A DNA stretch of 64,000 bases from Meconema thalassinum (GCA_946902985.2 OX336391.1:195178289-195242288); one strand, 5' to 3'; counted from the stretch's first letter, positions 31,039 to 43,330 are shown. A program made the numbers and translations. Notes: a model not told the origin generated them from the sequence alone.

Positions 31039-34000
31039 TCACACCTCCTCCTCCATGCGATCATAACCCCAGGGCAGGCTGGTGAGCAGATCATCAGCCC
31101 ACACACGTTTGTTATCCGTGGAGGCGAGGGTGTGTTTTCTCTGTTCCACAAGATACAAATGATGGTTGCTGGATTGTATCCTGCACTGTGTATGAGACAT
31201 AGCTTTGCCAGTGTGTAAAACCGCTAAGTAATCGTCTACACGTAGCGATTTTACCACTGCCCTACCTACAACTTTTGCTCTTTTGGCTTCCTTACAGTCG
31301 AGTGTGCGGTAAGCATACATTTTCGAAGCCAAACCTACGAATTCCGTCATAATGGAATCACCGCATTCATCTTTTAAAACACCCATTTCCTTCTTGTTTT
31401 TTATGAGCAGCTGAAACACGTTGTCAGCGCTATAACAAGAGGTGTCGAACCAGTCACTATACTGCCTCATGACGTCATAGGGGTTGCAGTGGCAAATGTG
31501 GTAAATGAATGAGTCCGTGTCCTTATACAAACTCATAGTGGAATCGATACATGGCCGATTTGGAAAAGTCTAAAATGACTTGGCCCAAGTAAATGGGCTT
31601 ATGCATGGTCACGCTGGTCTTACTCAATTCAATAGTAGCCAAATCCTCATCGATAATGTTGATCGTTTTAAAATTTGGCTTGGCAATGTACCGCCGGGCA
31701 CCCCACCGCCCCTCCCAGACATTGATCAATTTAATGTCACGGTATTTGCGGACATTCTCCATTTACTTGCCTTAGATGCAGTTGTTCATTAATTTTAAAA
31801 AAATAATTTCAAACTGCTGTGTTGCCATTTGTCGGTGCTCTGTATTGAGTCGCATGTATGGCTCAAGCCATGCTTTTTGAGCAAAAGAAATACCCCTGTG
31901 GATTTTCTTCAACACCAAGCCTTGGGTGAGGCATTGCCCCAACATTTGGATATGTAGCACATACCGATTTTTGTTGAAAAGTGTGCCCATGAGTTTTTCA
32001 ATTTTCACTTTACTGTCAGGGGGATCCATTTGCACAAGGCAGAATGGAAAATCGGCATGTTCATCATACAAGGATGAGGGATATTCAATATCCACTTCTA
32101 ACACATATCCACGGCCTGTTTCTTGGCTAGACATGTTCACATCAAATTCTGACACTTGTTTGTCTGTCAGTCAAACAAACTTCCCATAGGGCAAAGGCTG
32201 ACTCATGGCGTAACGGTACAAATTATTCACGTCATAGTACATTAAGTACGATTCTGGTTTGTCTGGTGAATAATCAGGCATGTAGACATTGTTCGCTTCG
32301 GCATGGCGTTGGTTAAGCGACACCAAGCCGCCACGAATGCCCTTTTCAAACAATAGAACCATGTCTACATCAGTGAGTTAATCAAATTCCACTTGAGTGT
32401 ATTTCAAAGCGGCAACGAACGGGAGCCCAGGACTCGTATAATAGTGAGCCGGGTCAAGACCGTAAATGTGGTGACACAACTCACGGAATTTTCGAAACAC
32501 ATCGGTGAGTAGCAATACATCCAGTTTTAGGTAATGCAAAGCATATTCACTTAGCGTCTGCATGCCAAACACTCGCCAAACTTGACACGCATGTGCATAG
32601 TCTCCATCGGAAACGGTACTGCGTGTTAGTTTCGAGTAAAATTTCTCTTGTGGTGGGAGTTTTCTTTGCTTTAACACGTTCCAGATGTTGCAGTTATCAT
32701 ACGGAAATATACCTTCCCGAATGCACAATTGAAATTGCTCAGGATCATTAAAATGCATTCTAGTATTTTTAATTCCTCCTCATTCAAGCCATGCACAAGG
32801 CTGTCTAGCGAGGATGCCATAAACTTAAAGGAATCCAAAAATCGAATGCTAAAGTCGCCCAACCACCATGTTAGGGCTGTAAAACGCTCATGGTTTTGGG
32901 GAATAATGGTAAACGAACTCTTGTTGACATGACCCAATTCACGAATCAAAAACTGAATGTCATAATTCGCCAGATTGTGGAAAAAGACACTGATGAAACG
33001 AGGAGCTGGAAAGTTCAAGTTGCATTTGCTGTGCGCAGCTCCACGAAACTCCCCCGTAAAGTGCAAGTGTTCTCTGACTTTTTCCTCTCCACTTAAAATA
33101 GGCTTTTCGCAAATATGGCATGTCGTGGCATGCTCATACCGCTGCTGCTGTTCTTGACATAGGCTCATAGGTACTGGGTGGTCCAGTAATTCCTGTACAT
33201 CATGAGCCAACTTGACATGTTCATCCAAGAACCATTTGGCACACTCTGGCCCCTCACGGTATTTGTAAATGGATTGTGTGGGGTCATAGGCACACACCAC
33301 ATTAAATCCTATGGCAAAGGGTTCATGTCTTTGAATGGGTGTGGTTGAGCTGAAGGTGGGATCTTGTTCACATCCCGCCATGGGTGTAGTGAGAGCTTCG
33401 AAATCTGCATACACCACATAGGGGACAGTGTCACGCTTGTGAATGTCCTTAAACTTTAGCACAGCCTTGTCCCCTTGTGGCAATATCAATCTCACCGCTT
33501 CCTGAGTAACACAATCTACCCTATGACGTTACAAAAGCGTAAGAGTGGTAAAATATTGCAAGCATCGATCACAAATGTGCTTCTTACCATCATGTTTGGA
33601 CATTTGACTGCTTAGCAATCTACTCAAGCTTTTAATGAGGCAATAGTGATTCACCTCTCTTACAGATAAATATAAAATATGAATGTGATGTCGTTTCGGT
33701 TCTTTTGCGGCATAAAGAGGACCCACAATCTCATCACCATCAAGGCCATACACCATGAACGAAAAGTCATGGTTGTCTTGTTCAAACCTATGGATCTCGG
33801 TTAAGTCCATAGGGAACGATACTCGAGTTAAATTTAATGTTTGTTTCAATTCAACAAACTTGGCCTTGTACTTGGCTGGTCTGTTAACATGACGGTCTTG
33901 AGCTGGCTGCAAATACGCAGCCACAGACCACAGGAAGCAATCATTGTCACGATTCTTTATATTCACCACAGCCATTTTCAAAGCTATTGCTGGTGGTATT

Positions 34001-34452
34001 TTAAAATAGCTACACCCAGCATTCAACGGATTGAAATGACAAATGTTGATTTGCAAATGATGAATTTTTTCTATCGCTAAACCACTCGGTCCTTGTTGCA
34101 GTTTATCAAATTTTGATAGCAAGGCATTCACCACATGGCTTTGATATCACTCGTTCAGATTATCGGCTATCAAAAGCTCTTGCATTTTTCTGCAAATATA
34201 GAATGTATCTTTATGCTCTACGTCCTTCTTTTTATATATGATATCGCACACTAGTTCTGTATTCACCTTTAAACCTGTATGCAACCTTTGCTCTGCACAA
34301 ATTTCAATTTTAAAAATTTCAAAACAAGATTGTAAAAACCCTTTGGGAAATAAACTTTTTCTAACATTGACCACACGACCAGAGCACACACGCGATTTGA
34401 AACAACTGTTTAGGGGTTCCCAAGTCAACGTATCCACAGCAGTAAAAGACAT
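31039..34452 (-). pseudogene. Protein-primed family B DNA polymerase (pPolB), multiply broken
   Basis: This would replicate the linear element from its TIRs. Fragments in order: 34452-34147 and 34134-33529 (N-terminal region ending in a Cys pair), 33495-32671 (Exo I 'A-D-F-E' near 33405, a Cys/His zinc-like cluster, Exo II 'N-L-A-N-Y-D' near 32965), 32758-32378 (Exo III 'Y-L-K-L-D' near 32520), 32362-32171 (motif A 'D-V-N-N-L-Y' near 32230), 32155-31772, 31762-31523, and 31536-31039 (motif C 'D-T-D-S' near 31520). The break at about 31770 falls in motif B. Both exonuclease and polymerase catalytic Asp motifs survive, but at least six frame breaks or stops separate them. Length about 1130 codons, normal for Polintons. 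Confidence 0.92.
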
Positions 34453-34995
34453 TATTTTGATAGAACACTCTGACCTGAGTTTTCAGCTGTAGACTGCTTG
34501 ACAATGGCCCCAAACACACACGTTCTTGGTTATCAACAGAGGTCAAGCGTTTTCCAATACTCTAAAAAGAAATAAAATAAACCACCATAAGTATATCCAT
34601 TCCATATAGTATATGCATTTCATAAACAAAACAAAATAAAACACGTTATATATAAAAAAACAAATCTCACCTTGACGTGTAATGCTTTGCTTTATTCCCG
34701 TCTCGTGGGCTAGTGTGGAAATGGTTTCCTTTTCTAGCTGTCTGTCTTTCTCTCTTTTTCAATCTCTTTCCCACAGACACAAGACAGGTAGGCTATACAC
34801 GTTATCTGCAAACCAATAAATGAACATTTAATTATAACTTTAACAATCAATAAATAATTGCATGTAAATATATATATAAATCAATAAATATATAAATTAA
34901 TGAATAAACACCTACCTCACAACAAGGTTAAGTGAGAGTGGAAATGGTAACGACATGGCTTTATATATGTTACGTTGCATGAATAATCATTTTTT
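34453..34995. other. Polymerase upstream region
   Basis: The minus-strand frame 34361-34546 partly continues into this stretch and may include the original polymerase N-terminus. The region 34560-34980 is AT-rich with TATATATA runs (34647, 34870) and would hold the leftward promoter. Confidence 0.4.
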
Positions 34996-36499
34996 AGCCT
35001 ATTTTCAATTTTGAAAAAATAGGCTTATGAGATCAGCTTTTGTCCGTGTGTGTGTGCGTGGGTGTGTGTGTCCCTAATAAAGTCTAAACGGCTGGAGCGA
35101 TTTCAATGAAACTCGGTAAGTTCATAGCACTATTCCGGGCGACCTCGACCGTGCCCTTCAAATTTTGTTACGTCTTACCAATCCAACATGGCGGCTGTGC
35201 GAAATATTACACCAGCATTCAATATCTCCGCAACTATTACCGATATCACCCTGGAATTCCTTACGGTGATAAAGGGAACTACTAGAAGTTCACCTATGTG
35301 ACTCTTGAAATACTGGTATCTACAAAACCAACATGGTGGCCAAGCGAACTTGCGATGTTTAAATATACGTTTCTCGCGATTTAACCAACCAAACGCAATA
35401 AAACGTGGTACAGTATATGTTTATACACATTGTAATGCACCGACACCTAACTTCGTTAAATTGTTTACAGAACCACTAGATGGCGGCCGTGCGAAATATT
35501 CCACTGGCATTCTATATCTCTGAAACTATTAGCGGTATCACCCTGAAATTTTGTACGGAGATAAAGGGCACTACTGGAAGTTCATCTATAAGATTTTCAA
35601 AAGCCGGTTAACTACAAAACGAACATGGCGGCCAAGCGAATTTGAAAATTTAAATAGACTTTTCTCGCGATTCAATGTTCCAAACGCAATGAAACTTGGT
35701 ACACGAAATGTTTATACAAATTGTAATGCACTGGTATCTAATTTATTTCAATTGTTTACATAACCTCAATATGGCGGCTGTGCGAATTTTTAAATTAAGT
35801 TTTTATTTCTTGTGTCGTAATCATGCGATCAAAGTGAACGTTTGAATAATGAACCTACGCAATAATTTTCCTTTAATGGTACATGACTCTATGGCCTATA
35901 CATTTAACAATCCAACATGGCGACCATCTGAAATATTTAGACGGCTCTGAATATCTACGAATCTATTATAGCAATCAAACTGAATAGTTTTATGTTCATA
36001 GGGGCTATGAACATAAGTTCACCTATATGACTTTCAATAACCTGGTGATCATAAATCCAACATGGCGGCAACGCGAAATATAAATATTCACATGGTCGTT
36101 TCTCGCAATTTAACCATCCGAGTGCAGTGAAACTTGGTACAGTAAATCCTTATACGAATGATAATCCACTGGCATGTAATTCATTTCAATTGTTTCCATA
36201 ACCACAAGATGGCAGTTGTCCGAAATTTTAGAATCTCGTTGTTAATTCTTGTGTCCTAATCATTTGATTGAAGTTTGAATGCTGCACGTCCACAATAATC
36301 TTCATGTGACAGTACATAACTCTAGGACCTACACAATTATATATAGTCCAACATGGCGACCATCCGAAATATTTAGACGGTTCTCAATATTTACGAATCT
36401 ATTACAGCGATCAAACTGAAATTTTGTATGTTGATAGTGGCAATTAACATAAGCAGGATATATGAAAATAAGCTGTATAGTTCTTCACGGAACTACTTG
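34996..36499 (+). mobile_element. HINE/DINE-1-like element next to the right TIR
   Basis: It starts after T6 with 'agcctattttcaattttg', which folds back as 'aaaaaataggctt', then a GTGTGT run and about four tandem units of 290-440 bp. The units share 'gaaacttggtaca', 'aacatggcggcc' and 'tttctcgcgatttaacc' type words. It ends with 'gaaaataagctg', a hairpin (TAGTTC / GAACTA flanking TTCACG, 36477-36495) and CTTG before TTT. Start, end and spacing match the elements at 4851 and 18078, but the tandem units are unrelated in sequence. It lies immediately inside the right TIR. Confidence 0.7.
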
Positions 36500-36500
36500 T

Positions 36501-38352
36501 TTCTCACGCTTTGAACATTCTCTTATCGTGCACGTGGACAGCCAAAGCCCAAGGTGAACACCTGTGCAGATCAAATTTCACATGAACTTGCATTTTGTCA
36601 CGTACGAAGCAAAAACAGGATGTAACTTGTTTAGCGTACATGTGGTTTCACACGTGTGTGCATGTATTTCGCACTCCCCTGCCACCACGGTTGTCAGATT
36701 ATCTCACTTTCAAGCGTCCTCCACGTCTTTGTGTCATTTTCCATTGCACCTGTTGTCAAGTCAGATCAGCGCCTTCCAATAAGCTCAAATGACATTCACC
36801 TCCTGCTCGTCTGCTCCTCGGCAAGTTTGTTTTCTCTACTCGCTTCGACCAACATAGAACAAAGTTCTCATCAACGTTTACACGTTAAAGGTAAAATATC
36901 AGAAAAACGAACCCTCGCTCTGTCATAAACCGACCCGCCAAAATAGCGATTGTTCTATTAAGCATGGTCCTTGTGGTTAGCGACAGGTTCGTTGAAACAC
37001 ACACACCCAGCAGTATCGTCTCTCTCAACCACCACGCTTCATGAACATTATAAACAGGTAAAGAAAAAAAGTTTTTTCAACATATGAGCCTTTGAAAACC
37101 CAAGTGGTGTAACTCCTCTCGGAATAACAGGCAAGTCTAACCTTTGTGGCTGACAGACGCAATGCTCACTTCCAATGCTTCACACACACTGGCCCTGAGC
37201 TATGCCTGCTTAAGGTTTAGACTTCCCTGTAATTCCGAGAGGAGTTACACCACTTGGGCTATCAACGGCTCATATATGGCGTTAGGCCCTTTGTGAATTA
37301 TTTTTTGGAAAAAATATCTACCACATTTGAAAGGGGGGCGTTAGCCCGAGTTCTAGGACACCACGTACACGTCTGTAGCGTTATGGGTTTGCGAGATAGA
37401 GCAAAAAGTCTAAAATCACGGTTTTACCCCCACCCCCCAAAAAAAACATATTTCTAGATTTTCACCTTTTCGACACCTACATTCCCGTAAATAGCACAAC
37501 GAGACGAAAAAAACGAATCCAAGCACGCCCTCCTAGCATGACTCCTTCCATTCCAAGGTCGCAGGGGCTCACAACTTCCTAAGTAGAGCTGAACCTACAA
37601 CCTAGCACTATTTTAGAGTGGAAATAAAACGTCCATACGAAAGGGGGGTTCACCACGATTCCTAGGACACCCCATATGCTCAAATCCAACCATGGGTTTA
37701 GAAAATATTAAAAGGGATGACCTATTAGTTTTGGTCTTTTATTTAAATAAAGAGCCTATAGGAAAGTAGGGGGCATCACTACGAGTGCTAGGACACCCTG
37801 TATGTTCAAATACAATGATTGGTTAGCGACATATCAGGTTCGGGGCCGATACGAGGAGGGTTTAAAAAGAAGTGCCGCAGAACCCCTGTCATCCCACTAC
37901 TGTCAGTTTTTTATCCTAGAGACTTGGAATTTATGTTGGGGATAGAGAGGATAGGGACATTTCATTTACGTCAAATAAACGTTTTTGTATAATTCACAGT
38001 TTCCAGAATATGGGATTTTCAAAATTCGCGTGTTTTCAAAAAATGTAAAAAAATTAAACAGTTTTATTACAGAAAATAAAGATCATAAAGACAATTTGTT
38101 TGAGCCATGGCACAACGTTCTATCATGTTTGGGTTTCAAACTATCGCCTATTTTCGAAAACGAAAAATTTCAAAATTTGTTTGAAAAATATAATACATGG
38201 CCCATAGGAACGAGGACGTCAGCTCGAGTCTAACGGCACCTCATTTGTCAACATCCGACCTTAGGGTTCGAGAGATATTTAACATGGCTGAGGCTTAGTA
38301 GTGGGGCAAGGAGGGTTCTGAAGTGGCGCAGAACTGTCACTACTCCACAATT
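36501..38352 (-). repeat. Polinton right terminal inverted repeat
   Basis: The inverted partner of 17801-21145. It contains the MITE at 37085-37272, absent from the left arm, and lacks the left-arm insertion and tandem duplication. The outer end is ...CACTACTCCACAATT followed by the 6-bp duplication. A candidate AT/GC-skewed homopolymer run (C9/A7 at about 37425-37446) corresponds to the poly-G of the left arm. Confidence 0.9.
37085..37272. mobile_element. MITE with about 50-bp terminal inverted repeats (TA target)
   Basis: 188 bp. Ends TGAGCC / GGCTCA, with arms continuing through 'cccaagtggtgtaactcctc' and its complement; the arms differ at a few sites. TA flanks both ends. The left TIR has the uninterrupted site ('catacatgttg' at 20450-20460), so insertion boundaries are secure to within the ATAT microhomology. 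The internal part encodes nothing. TA targeting suggests a Tc1/mariner-class partner. Confidence 0.8.
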
Positions 38353-38358
38353 TGTTTC
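38353..38358. repeat. Polinton target-site duplication, right
   Basis: TGTTTC, identical to 17795-17800. Confidence 0.8.
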
Positions 38359-38544
38359 ATTAACAAGAAATAACTCGAACATAAATATAATTCACTAACC
38401 GGTGTCTATAGTAGCGTGGAAATTAATAACCGTGTCTAGGATTCAGAAGGAGGTAGCCATGGTCATAAGTAATGAACCCTCCCTGCATTTTCCTGGAGTA
38501 GAAGTGGGAAATACGTAAAGGCACTTCTAGAATGGCTGAGATGG

Positions 38545-38705
38545 GAATCGAACCCACTTTTCCTCAGTCCTTCCTCATGAGGCTGAGTGTACACTCTTCC
38601 ACCTCTCTCAGATCAGAATTGCATTTCTTTACGGAGCCGGTGATCGAACCCGAACTTCCACGGTGAACATTTAAAGTTCTGGTCACTAAGCCACGAGTCA
38701 GACCA
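38545..38705 (-). repeat. tRNA-derived SINE remnant
   Basis: On the minus strand: a head with B-box 'GTTCGATCACC', then 'GCAATTCTGATCTGAG' and 'CAGCCTCATGAGG' in the order of the 10996 family. Diverged and without clear duplications. Confidence 0.65.
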
Positions 38706-38862
38706 GAAAAACACGCTATCAAGATGATCAGTTATATATTGTCTGGAGATATAATGTGACATGAAAATGACCATGTTAACCCTGTTCCTTATTGACGAAG
38801 TGTAATAAGTCCTGAAGATCAAAAACCTTGAGTCAATAATAATTATTAGTCAACTTTTTATA

Positions 38863-39385
38863 GTTCCGGTTTTGGCTACATTGTGACCTCCCTCAGCGCA
38901 AATAGAAAAGCAACACTTACAGTACATGAAAATTTTTACCATAAAGAAGGTTGTTCTCAAAACTATTTCTAAGAAATTATTGGTCTAAAAGATAAAATGT
39001 CTATATTGTCCTATCTACACATTGGAATATTTATCTCAACGATAGGCTATCTTTCCACAGATTCTTCACATTTGTACTTAATTGTAGCCATTCTGACATA
39101 TCTAGTCATAACCTAAAATTAGTGTCTACAACTTCCACATCATTGCCCCTTCTTCAAGATTTATTTCTTTCGCATTTAACATATTTTTGTAACAGATTTG
39201 TTTTTAATTTATTTTAGTGTATGTGATTTTTTACCTTTTAGACGATTAATTTTTTAGAAATAGTTTTGAGAACAACCTTCTTATATGGTAAAATTTTCAT
39301 GTATTGTAAGTGTTTCTTTTCTATTTTCATTAATTGTCGCTGAGGATGACCACAATGTGGCCGAAACCGATACCTACAATAAAAA
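38863..39385. repeat. Inverted repeat with ribozyme-like cores at its outer ends
   Basis: The arms 38863-38993 and 39243-39385 are diverged reverse complements (both contain 'aactatttctaa' / 'ttagaaatagtt' and 'acttacagtacatgaaaatt' / its complement). The outer end of the right arm is CTGAGGA, then a CCAC/GTGG hairpin, then CGAAAC (39340-39367), a hammerhead-like core; the left arm has a decayed counterpart. The loop is about 250 bp. Penelope-like retroelement ends can look like this, but no protein is present to confirm it. Confidence 0.5.
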
Positions 39386-39450
39386 GTACAAATTAATATT
39401 GACTTAAGGTTGTAATCTTCAGAACCTATTGTCTGGAGAGTTAATATTGA

Positions 39451-39780
39451 AATGAAAATCCACAGCCTGCTTCCAGTCTCCGACAGGGTCAGGAATGGAA
39501 TGAATGAAGCCCCCATCTAGCGGCGAGGATATGAACTGTGCCGGCTGCCGAGGCCTGACGCACTCCTCTGGGGGCAATGATTAAATGAATGACGGATGAA
39601 ATGAAATGATAGTGGAGAATGTTGCTGGAATGAAATTTGTGACAGGGAAAACCGGAGTACCCGGAGAAAAACCTGTCTGCCTCCGTTTTGTCCAGCACAG
39701 GTCTCACATGGAGTGACCGGGATTTGAACCACGGATCCAGCGGTGAGAGGCCGGCGTGCTGCCGCCTAAGCCATGGAGGC
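39451..39780 (-). repeat. tRNA-derived SINE (330 bp), same family as 45851-46180
   Basis: Full-length: on the minus strand it begins 'GCCTCCATGGCTTAGGCGGC' (A-box region), has B-box 'GGTTCAAATCC', and ends with 'CACAGCCTGCTTCC' complement words near 39460. The two copies in the window are about 90% alike by eye. Confidence 0.85.
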
Positions 39781-40497
39781 TTTCAATTACAATGTTAATT
39801 GTTAATAAGACACCACTGAAAAATGGCTACAAAACTATCTTTTCTCTGGAGAGACCAAAACTCTAACCCGATACCTTTGGATTTTTGCCCTGATACTCTT
39901 CCGAACTGACCTATCGTGAGCAGAGTCTTCCCTAGGGGCAGATGAAATCGCTGTTCTGCCCCTTAAAACAGCATTATCATCATCATCATCATCGTCAACT
40001 CTTCCTTACGCAGAAGTACTCGTATTTATAAACGTATGAGGTGGTAAAACAAGGAGCAATAAGAGCTGGATAGGTGTATGTACCATCCATTCGTATGTTA
40101 TGTACGTCCTCCCTCGCTCACCAGTCAAATATTTATCATCACTCCACAGAACACAGAACAGGTTGATCCAGCCACTTTTATTGTGCGCATCCATCATGCG
40201 ATCAAACGCAGCTCACACTGCCGTAAAGAACGTTCGAGCATAGCATGGCACAGCACCATATGATTCATGGAAATTTCGTTTATGTCTATGAAATCGTAAA
40301 TCTGACAACGTTCAGAATTTAAATTTCCCTCTCTCTATCTCCCCAAATTCTCCAGTGACAGGACTACATTATGTTTGGCTGACAAGCGCAGTCGGCTCAT
40401 CAATATGAGACTGAAAAATCGCCAGTGTTCCGGCGATATGTCCCAGACAAGTCATAGTATATGTGGAACGATTAACACTATTTATTAACGTACTAAA
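39781..40497. other. No recognisable gene
   Basis: A (CAT)n run occurs at 39973-39995. No coding or repeat signal otherwise. Confidence 0.4.
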
Positions 40498-41095
40498 CGT
40501 TGACCTCTTGGTATAGTGACTAGCAATCCTGGTTGTCACCACGGAGGTTTAGGTTCAATTTCCGGCTTTATCAAGAAATTTTATTCTGGTCTGAGGGCTA
40601 TAACAGGGTTCATTAAGCATCGTAAGGCAGAACTGAAAGGAGGTGAGTTCTATTCCCACTTAAACCACTCTAGCAGTGGTTTGATCGCCTTCTGGTGTAG
40701 CATTTTTGGTTGTCACCTCTAAGATCCGGGTTCGCTCTCCTGCGCTGTCCAGACATATAATTCTGGTCTGAGGGTTGGAACGGGGTTCACTGAGCATCGT
40801 GAGGCAGAAATGAGAAGAGGAGGGTTCAATTCCCATCTCTGCCATCTTGGAAGTGGTTATCCGTGGTTTCACACTTCTACTGCAGTCAAATGCCGGGATG
40901 GTTATGAACTTAAGGCTACGGGTGCCTTCTTTCCAATCCTTTTCTAAATTATAAATACCTACACTAATTCAGCCATCACAATAACACAGGTTATGTGTAC
41001 ATTTTTACACACATACACACACTCAAATACATGGGGATTCATGACCACAATGTCACAAATCCTCTAAATCAATCAAGAACAACAACAGCAACGAA
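40498..41095 (+). repeat. Two tandem SINE heads with one shared tail
   Basis: A head and partial body at 40500-40660 are followed by a second head ('gttcgctctcctgcgc' B-box region) with full body 'ctgagggttggaac', 'gtgaggcagaaatgag', 'gccgggatggttatgaactt' and tail 'ataacacaggttatgtg', ending in CAA repeats at 41080-41092. It may be a dimeric SINE or one copy inserted in another. Confidence 0.75.
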
Positions 41096-41174
41096 TTAGT
41101 TTCCTGCAGTTTCCCACTTTTGCTCCAGGCAAAAGCCGGTGTGGTAGTCTACCTGCTTAAGGCCACAGCCATCT

Positions 41175-41430
41175 CATAATCATATTATTAATAATAATAA
41201 TAATAATAATGATTTTAGGTCCCTTTTTGACTTCTGCGGCTTTTAGAGACGCCGAAGTGCCAGAATTTCCCCCCGAAAGGGATCTTTAACGTGACGGTAA
41301 ATCTACTGACACAGCTCCCTCTCATTTGCGCACCCTCAAATGCCAGCTGACTGCGCCAGGGTTCAATCCTGAAACCTTGGCCACAGCAGGTGAGAACGTT
41401 ACCGCTGAGCCACGCAGAGAGTCAATGGCC
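41175..41430 (-). repeat. SINE of a third family
   Basis: On the minus strand the head 'CTGCGTGGCTCAGCGGTAAC' (A-box) and B-box 'GGTTCAGGATTG' region precede the body. It matches 44640-44880 and, in part, 43915-44085, all with 'ttagagacgccgnnntgcc' and 'ctttaacgtgncgntaaatc'. It ends in an ATA/AAT run (41185-41208). Confidence 0.8.
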
Positions 41431-42175
41431 ATCTCTGAAAACATACAAATACATATGCTAGTAAAGACATCGCAATCACATAGTTTATGAGAGAAAAGGA
41501 AGCTTGTAGTTTAACGTGACCGTTAATCTTGAGATCATGAGCCACGGGAGTTTATGAGAGAGACTCCACGCACACCCTAGTATAGGCCTAAGAGGTTTCA
41601 TGAGCATGAGGTCACAAAGACCTCTAAATAAATAAAAAACAACTCACATAAACTCACTACCAGTACGATTCCCACCTCAGACAAACTATATGAGGGTTTA
41701 CACTTCAATTTCAGGCAAATGCCAGGATTGTATCTAAACTCAGGTCTCAACGGCCTTCTATTCTAATCCTAAGCCCAATTACAAACCCACACTGTAGTAG
41801 AGCCATAACAACAACACAGGTTTTCAAACGAATTCCACACATACCCAAGTACATGTGGCTACATGACCACTATATTGGAAATCTCCTACATTAATCAACA
41901 ACAACAATGAAGCTTGTAGTTTTAAGTGGCCGTTAAGCTCGTGGTCGTAAGCCGAGGATGCTATTTTTTATGTAGAATCCGTGTCATTTGAAGTTGTATT
42001 TTACCTGTACTAAACATTAATCGAACCCGTCCTCCTTGGTAAGAGGTAAGATTCTTGATCATTGCACCACCGACCCTGTGATTACAAAGAAAGAACAGAA
42101 AACTACTGATATTTGAATGTAGTGTAAGGCCTTGGCTTGTCAGGAGATTTCGGAAAGTACGGTAAGTTGACCACC
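41431..42175. repeat. Mosaic of SINE fragments
   Basis: 41505-41545 is an inverted piece of the 7616 family ('cttgagatcatgagccacgg'). 41560-41640 is a common SINE tail. 41690-41912 is a body and tail of the 10996 family ending in CAA repeats. 42010-42080 is a complemented tRNA-like head ('taatcgaacccgtcctcc'). No genes. Confidence 0.65.
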
Positions 42176-42179
42176 ATTC

Positions 42180-43330
42180 TTAACTTACTTTCTGATTTTA
42201 CGAAAATGAGGAAAAAGTAGACTTATGAAATCGATCCGGACATAAATGTGTCTGTCTGTCCTTCAGTCTGTCCTCCCTATTATCTCCTAAATGGCTGCAG
42301 CTATCAAAACAAAATTTGTTACCAGTAAAGACCTCTATCTGAATATCTCAAAGCCATATATGAATATGAAGTCAGTGTTACCAACTGCTGACAAATCGCT
42401 ATTGAAATTTGAGTTCCATGTTGGATATCATGAAATATATACATGGGAGCTATTCCAAAATTGGCAGACATGTAGATAATAATATTTCAGGTTAATTTTC
42501 AGGAGGCCATACATGACAGTGTTGCCAAAATGATTCTAAGCCTGCCGATAGGTCCACTCTTTAAATGCAAGTAACTTCTACAATATCAATTCGATTTCAA
42601 CCAAATTTCTTATGTACTATGTGTACCATAACATATATGACTGTGCGTATTCTTAAAAGCCACCAGGGCTGCCAACAGTTAATACATGCTCTCTCTATGT
42701 TTTAATCCTAATACCAATATATAAGAAAGTATGCAAGGCAACAGCTCTAAAATTTGCACATGTATAGTACCTGACGTTCTAGATTAATCTGGAGTAACTA
42801 ATATATGTCAGTGCTACTAGCATGATTCTAAGCATGCTGATGAATCCAATTTTTAAAAACATGTAACTTCTATACACTCATTTGGATTTCAACCAAATCT
42901 CGTATGTGCTATGTGTACCATAACAGATATGACTATGCTTATTCTTAAGAGCAACCAGGGCTGCCAACTGTTGATAAATGCTGTCTCTATTTTCCAAGCC
43001 TAATATCTATTTATCAGAAAGTATGCAAGCCAACTGCTCTAAACTTTGCACACGTACAGTACCTAACATTCGGGTTATATTTGGAGTAAGTAATATACAT
43101 CAGTGATGCCAACATGATTCTAAGCTTGCTGATAGGACCTATTTGAAATGCATGTAAGGTCTATACTAACAAATTAATTTCAACCAAAGTTCGTATGTGC
43201 ATTCAGCATAAATGGATGGAACTAAGTATATATTCAGTCACCAGGGCTGCCAACCGTAGTGCTCTATTAGGTTACACCATGTCAGGTATATTCTGAAATA
43301 ATGAAAAATTTCGGTATTACCAACTTAATT
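42180..43330 (+). repeat. HINE-like head with about 300-bp tandem units x 3
   Basis: The head 'cgaaaatgaggaaaaagtag' followed by 'acttatgaaatcgatcc' and a GTCTGTCTGTC run matches the heads of the Helentron-like elements above. Units begin near 42512, 42810 and 43100; each has 'catgattctaagc', 'atttcaaccaaa' and 'accagggctgccaac'. The 3' end with hairpin is not identifiable, so the copy may be truncated. Confidence 0.65.

Larger units (their letters stand above)
17801..38352. mobile_element. Polinton/Maverick (adintovirus-like) provirus, degraded
   Basis: This unit of 20,552 bp has a 6-bp target duplication, long terminal inverted repeats and the full Polinton core: retroviral-type integrase, packaging ATPase, adenain-like protease, minor and major capsid proteins and protein-primed family B polymerase. 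Accessory genes encode a BIR-domain protein and a phospholipase A2. About 3.3 kb is later insertions (two Helentron-like elements and a MITE), so the original element was about 17.3 kb, within the usual 15-20 kb range. Most genes carry frameshifts or stops, so this is a fossil, although the ATPase is still open. Confidence 0.93.
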
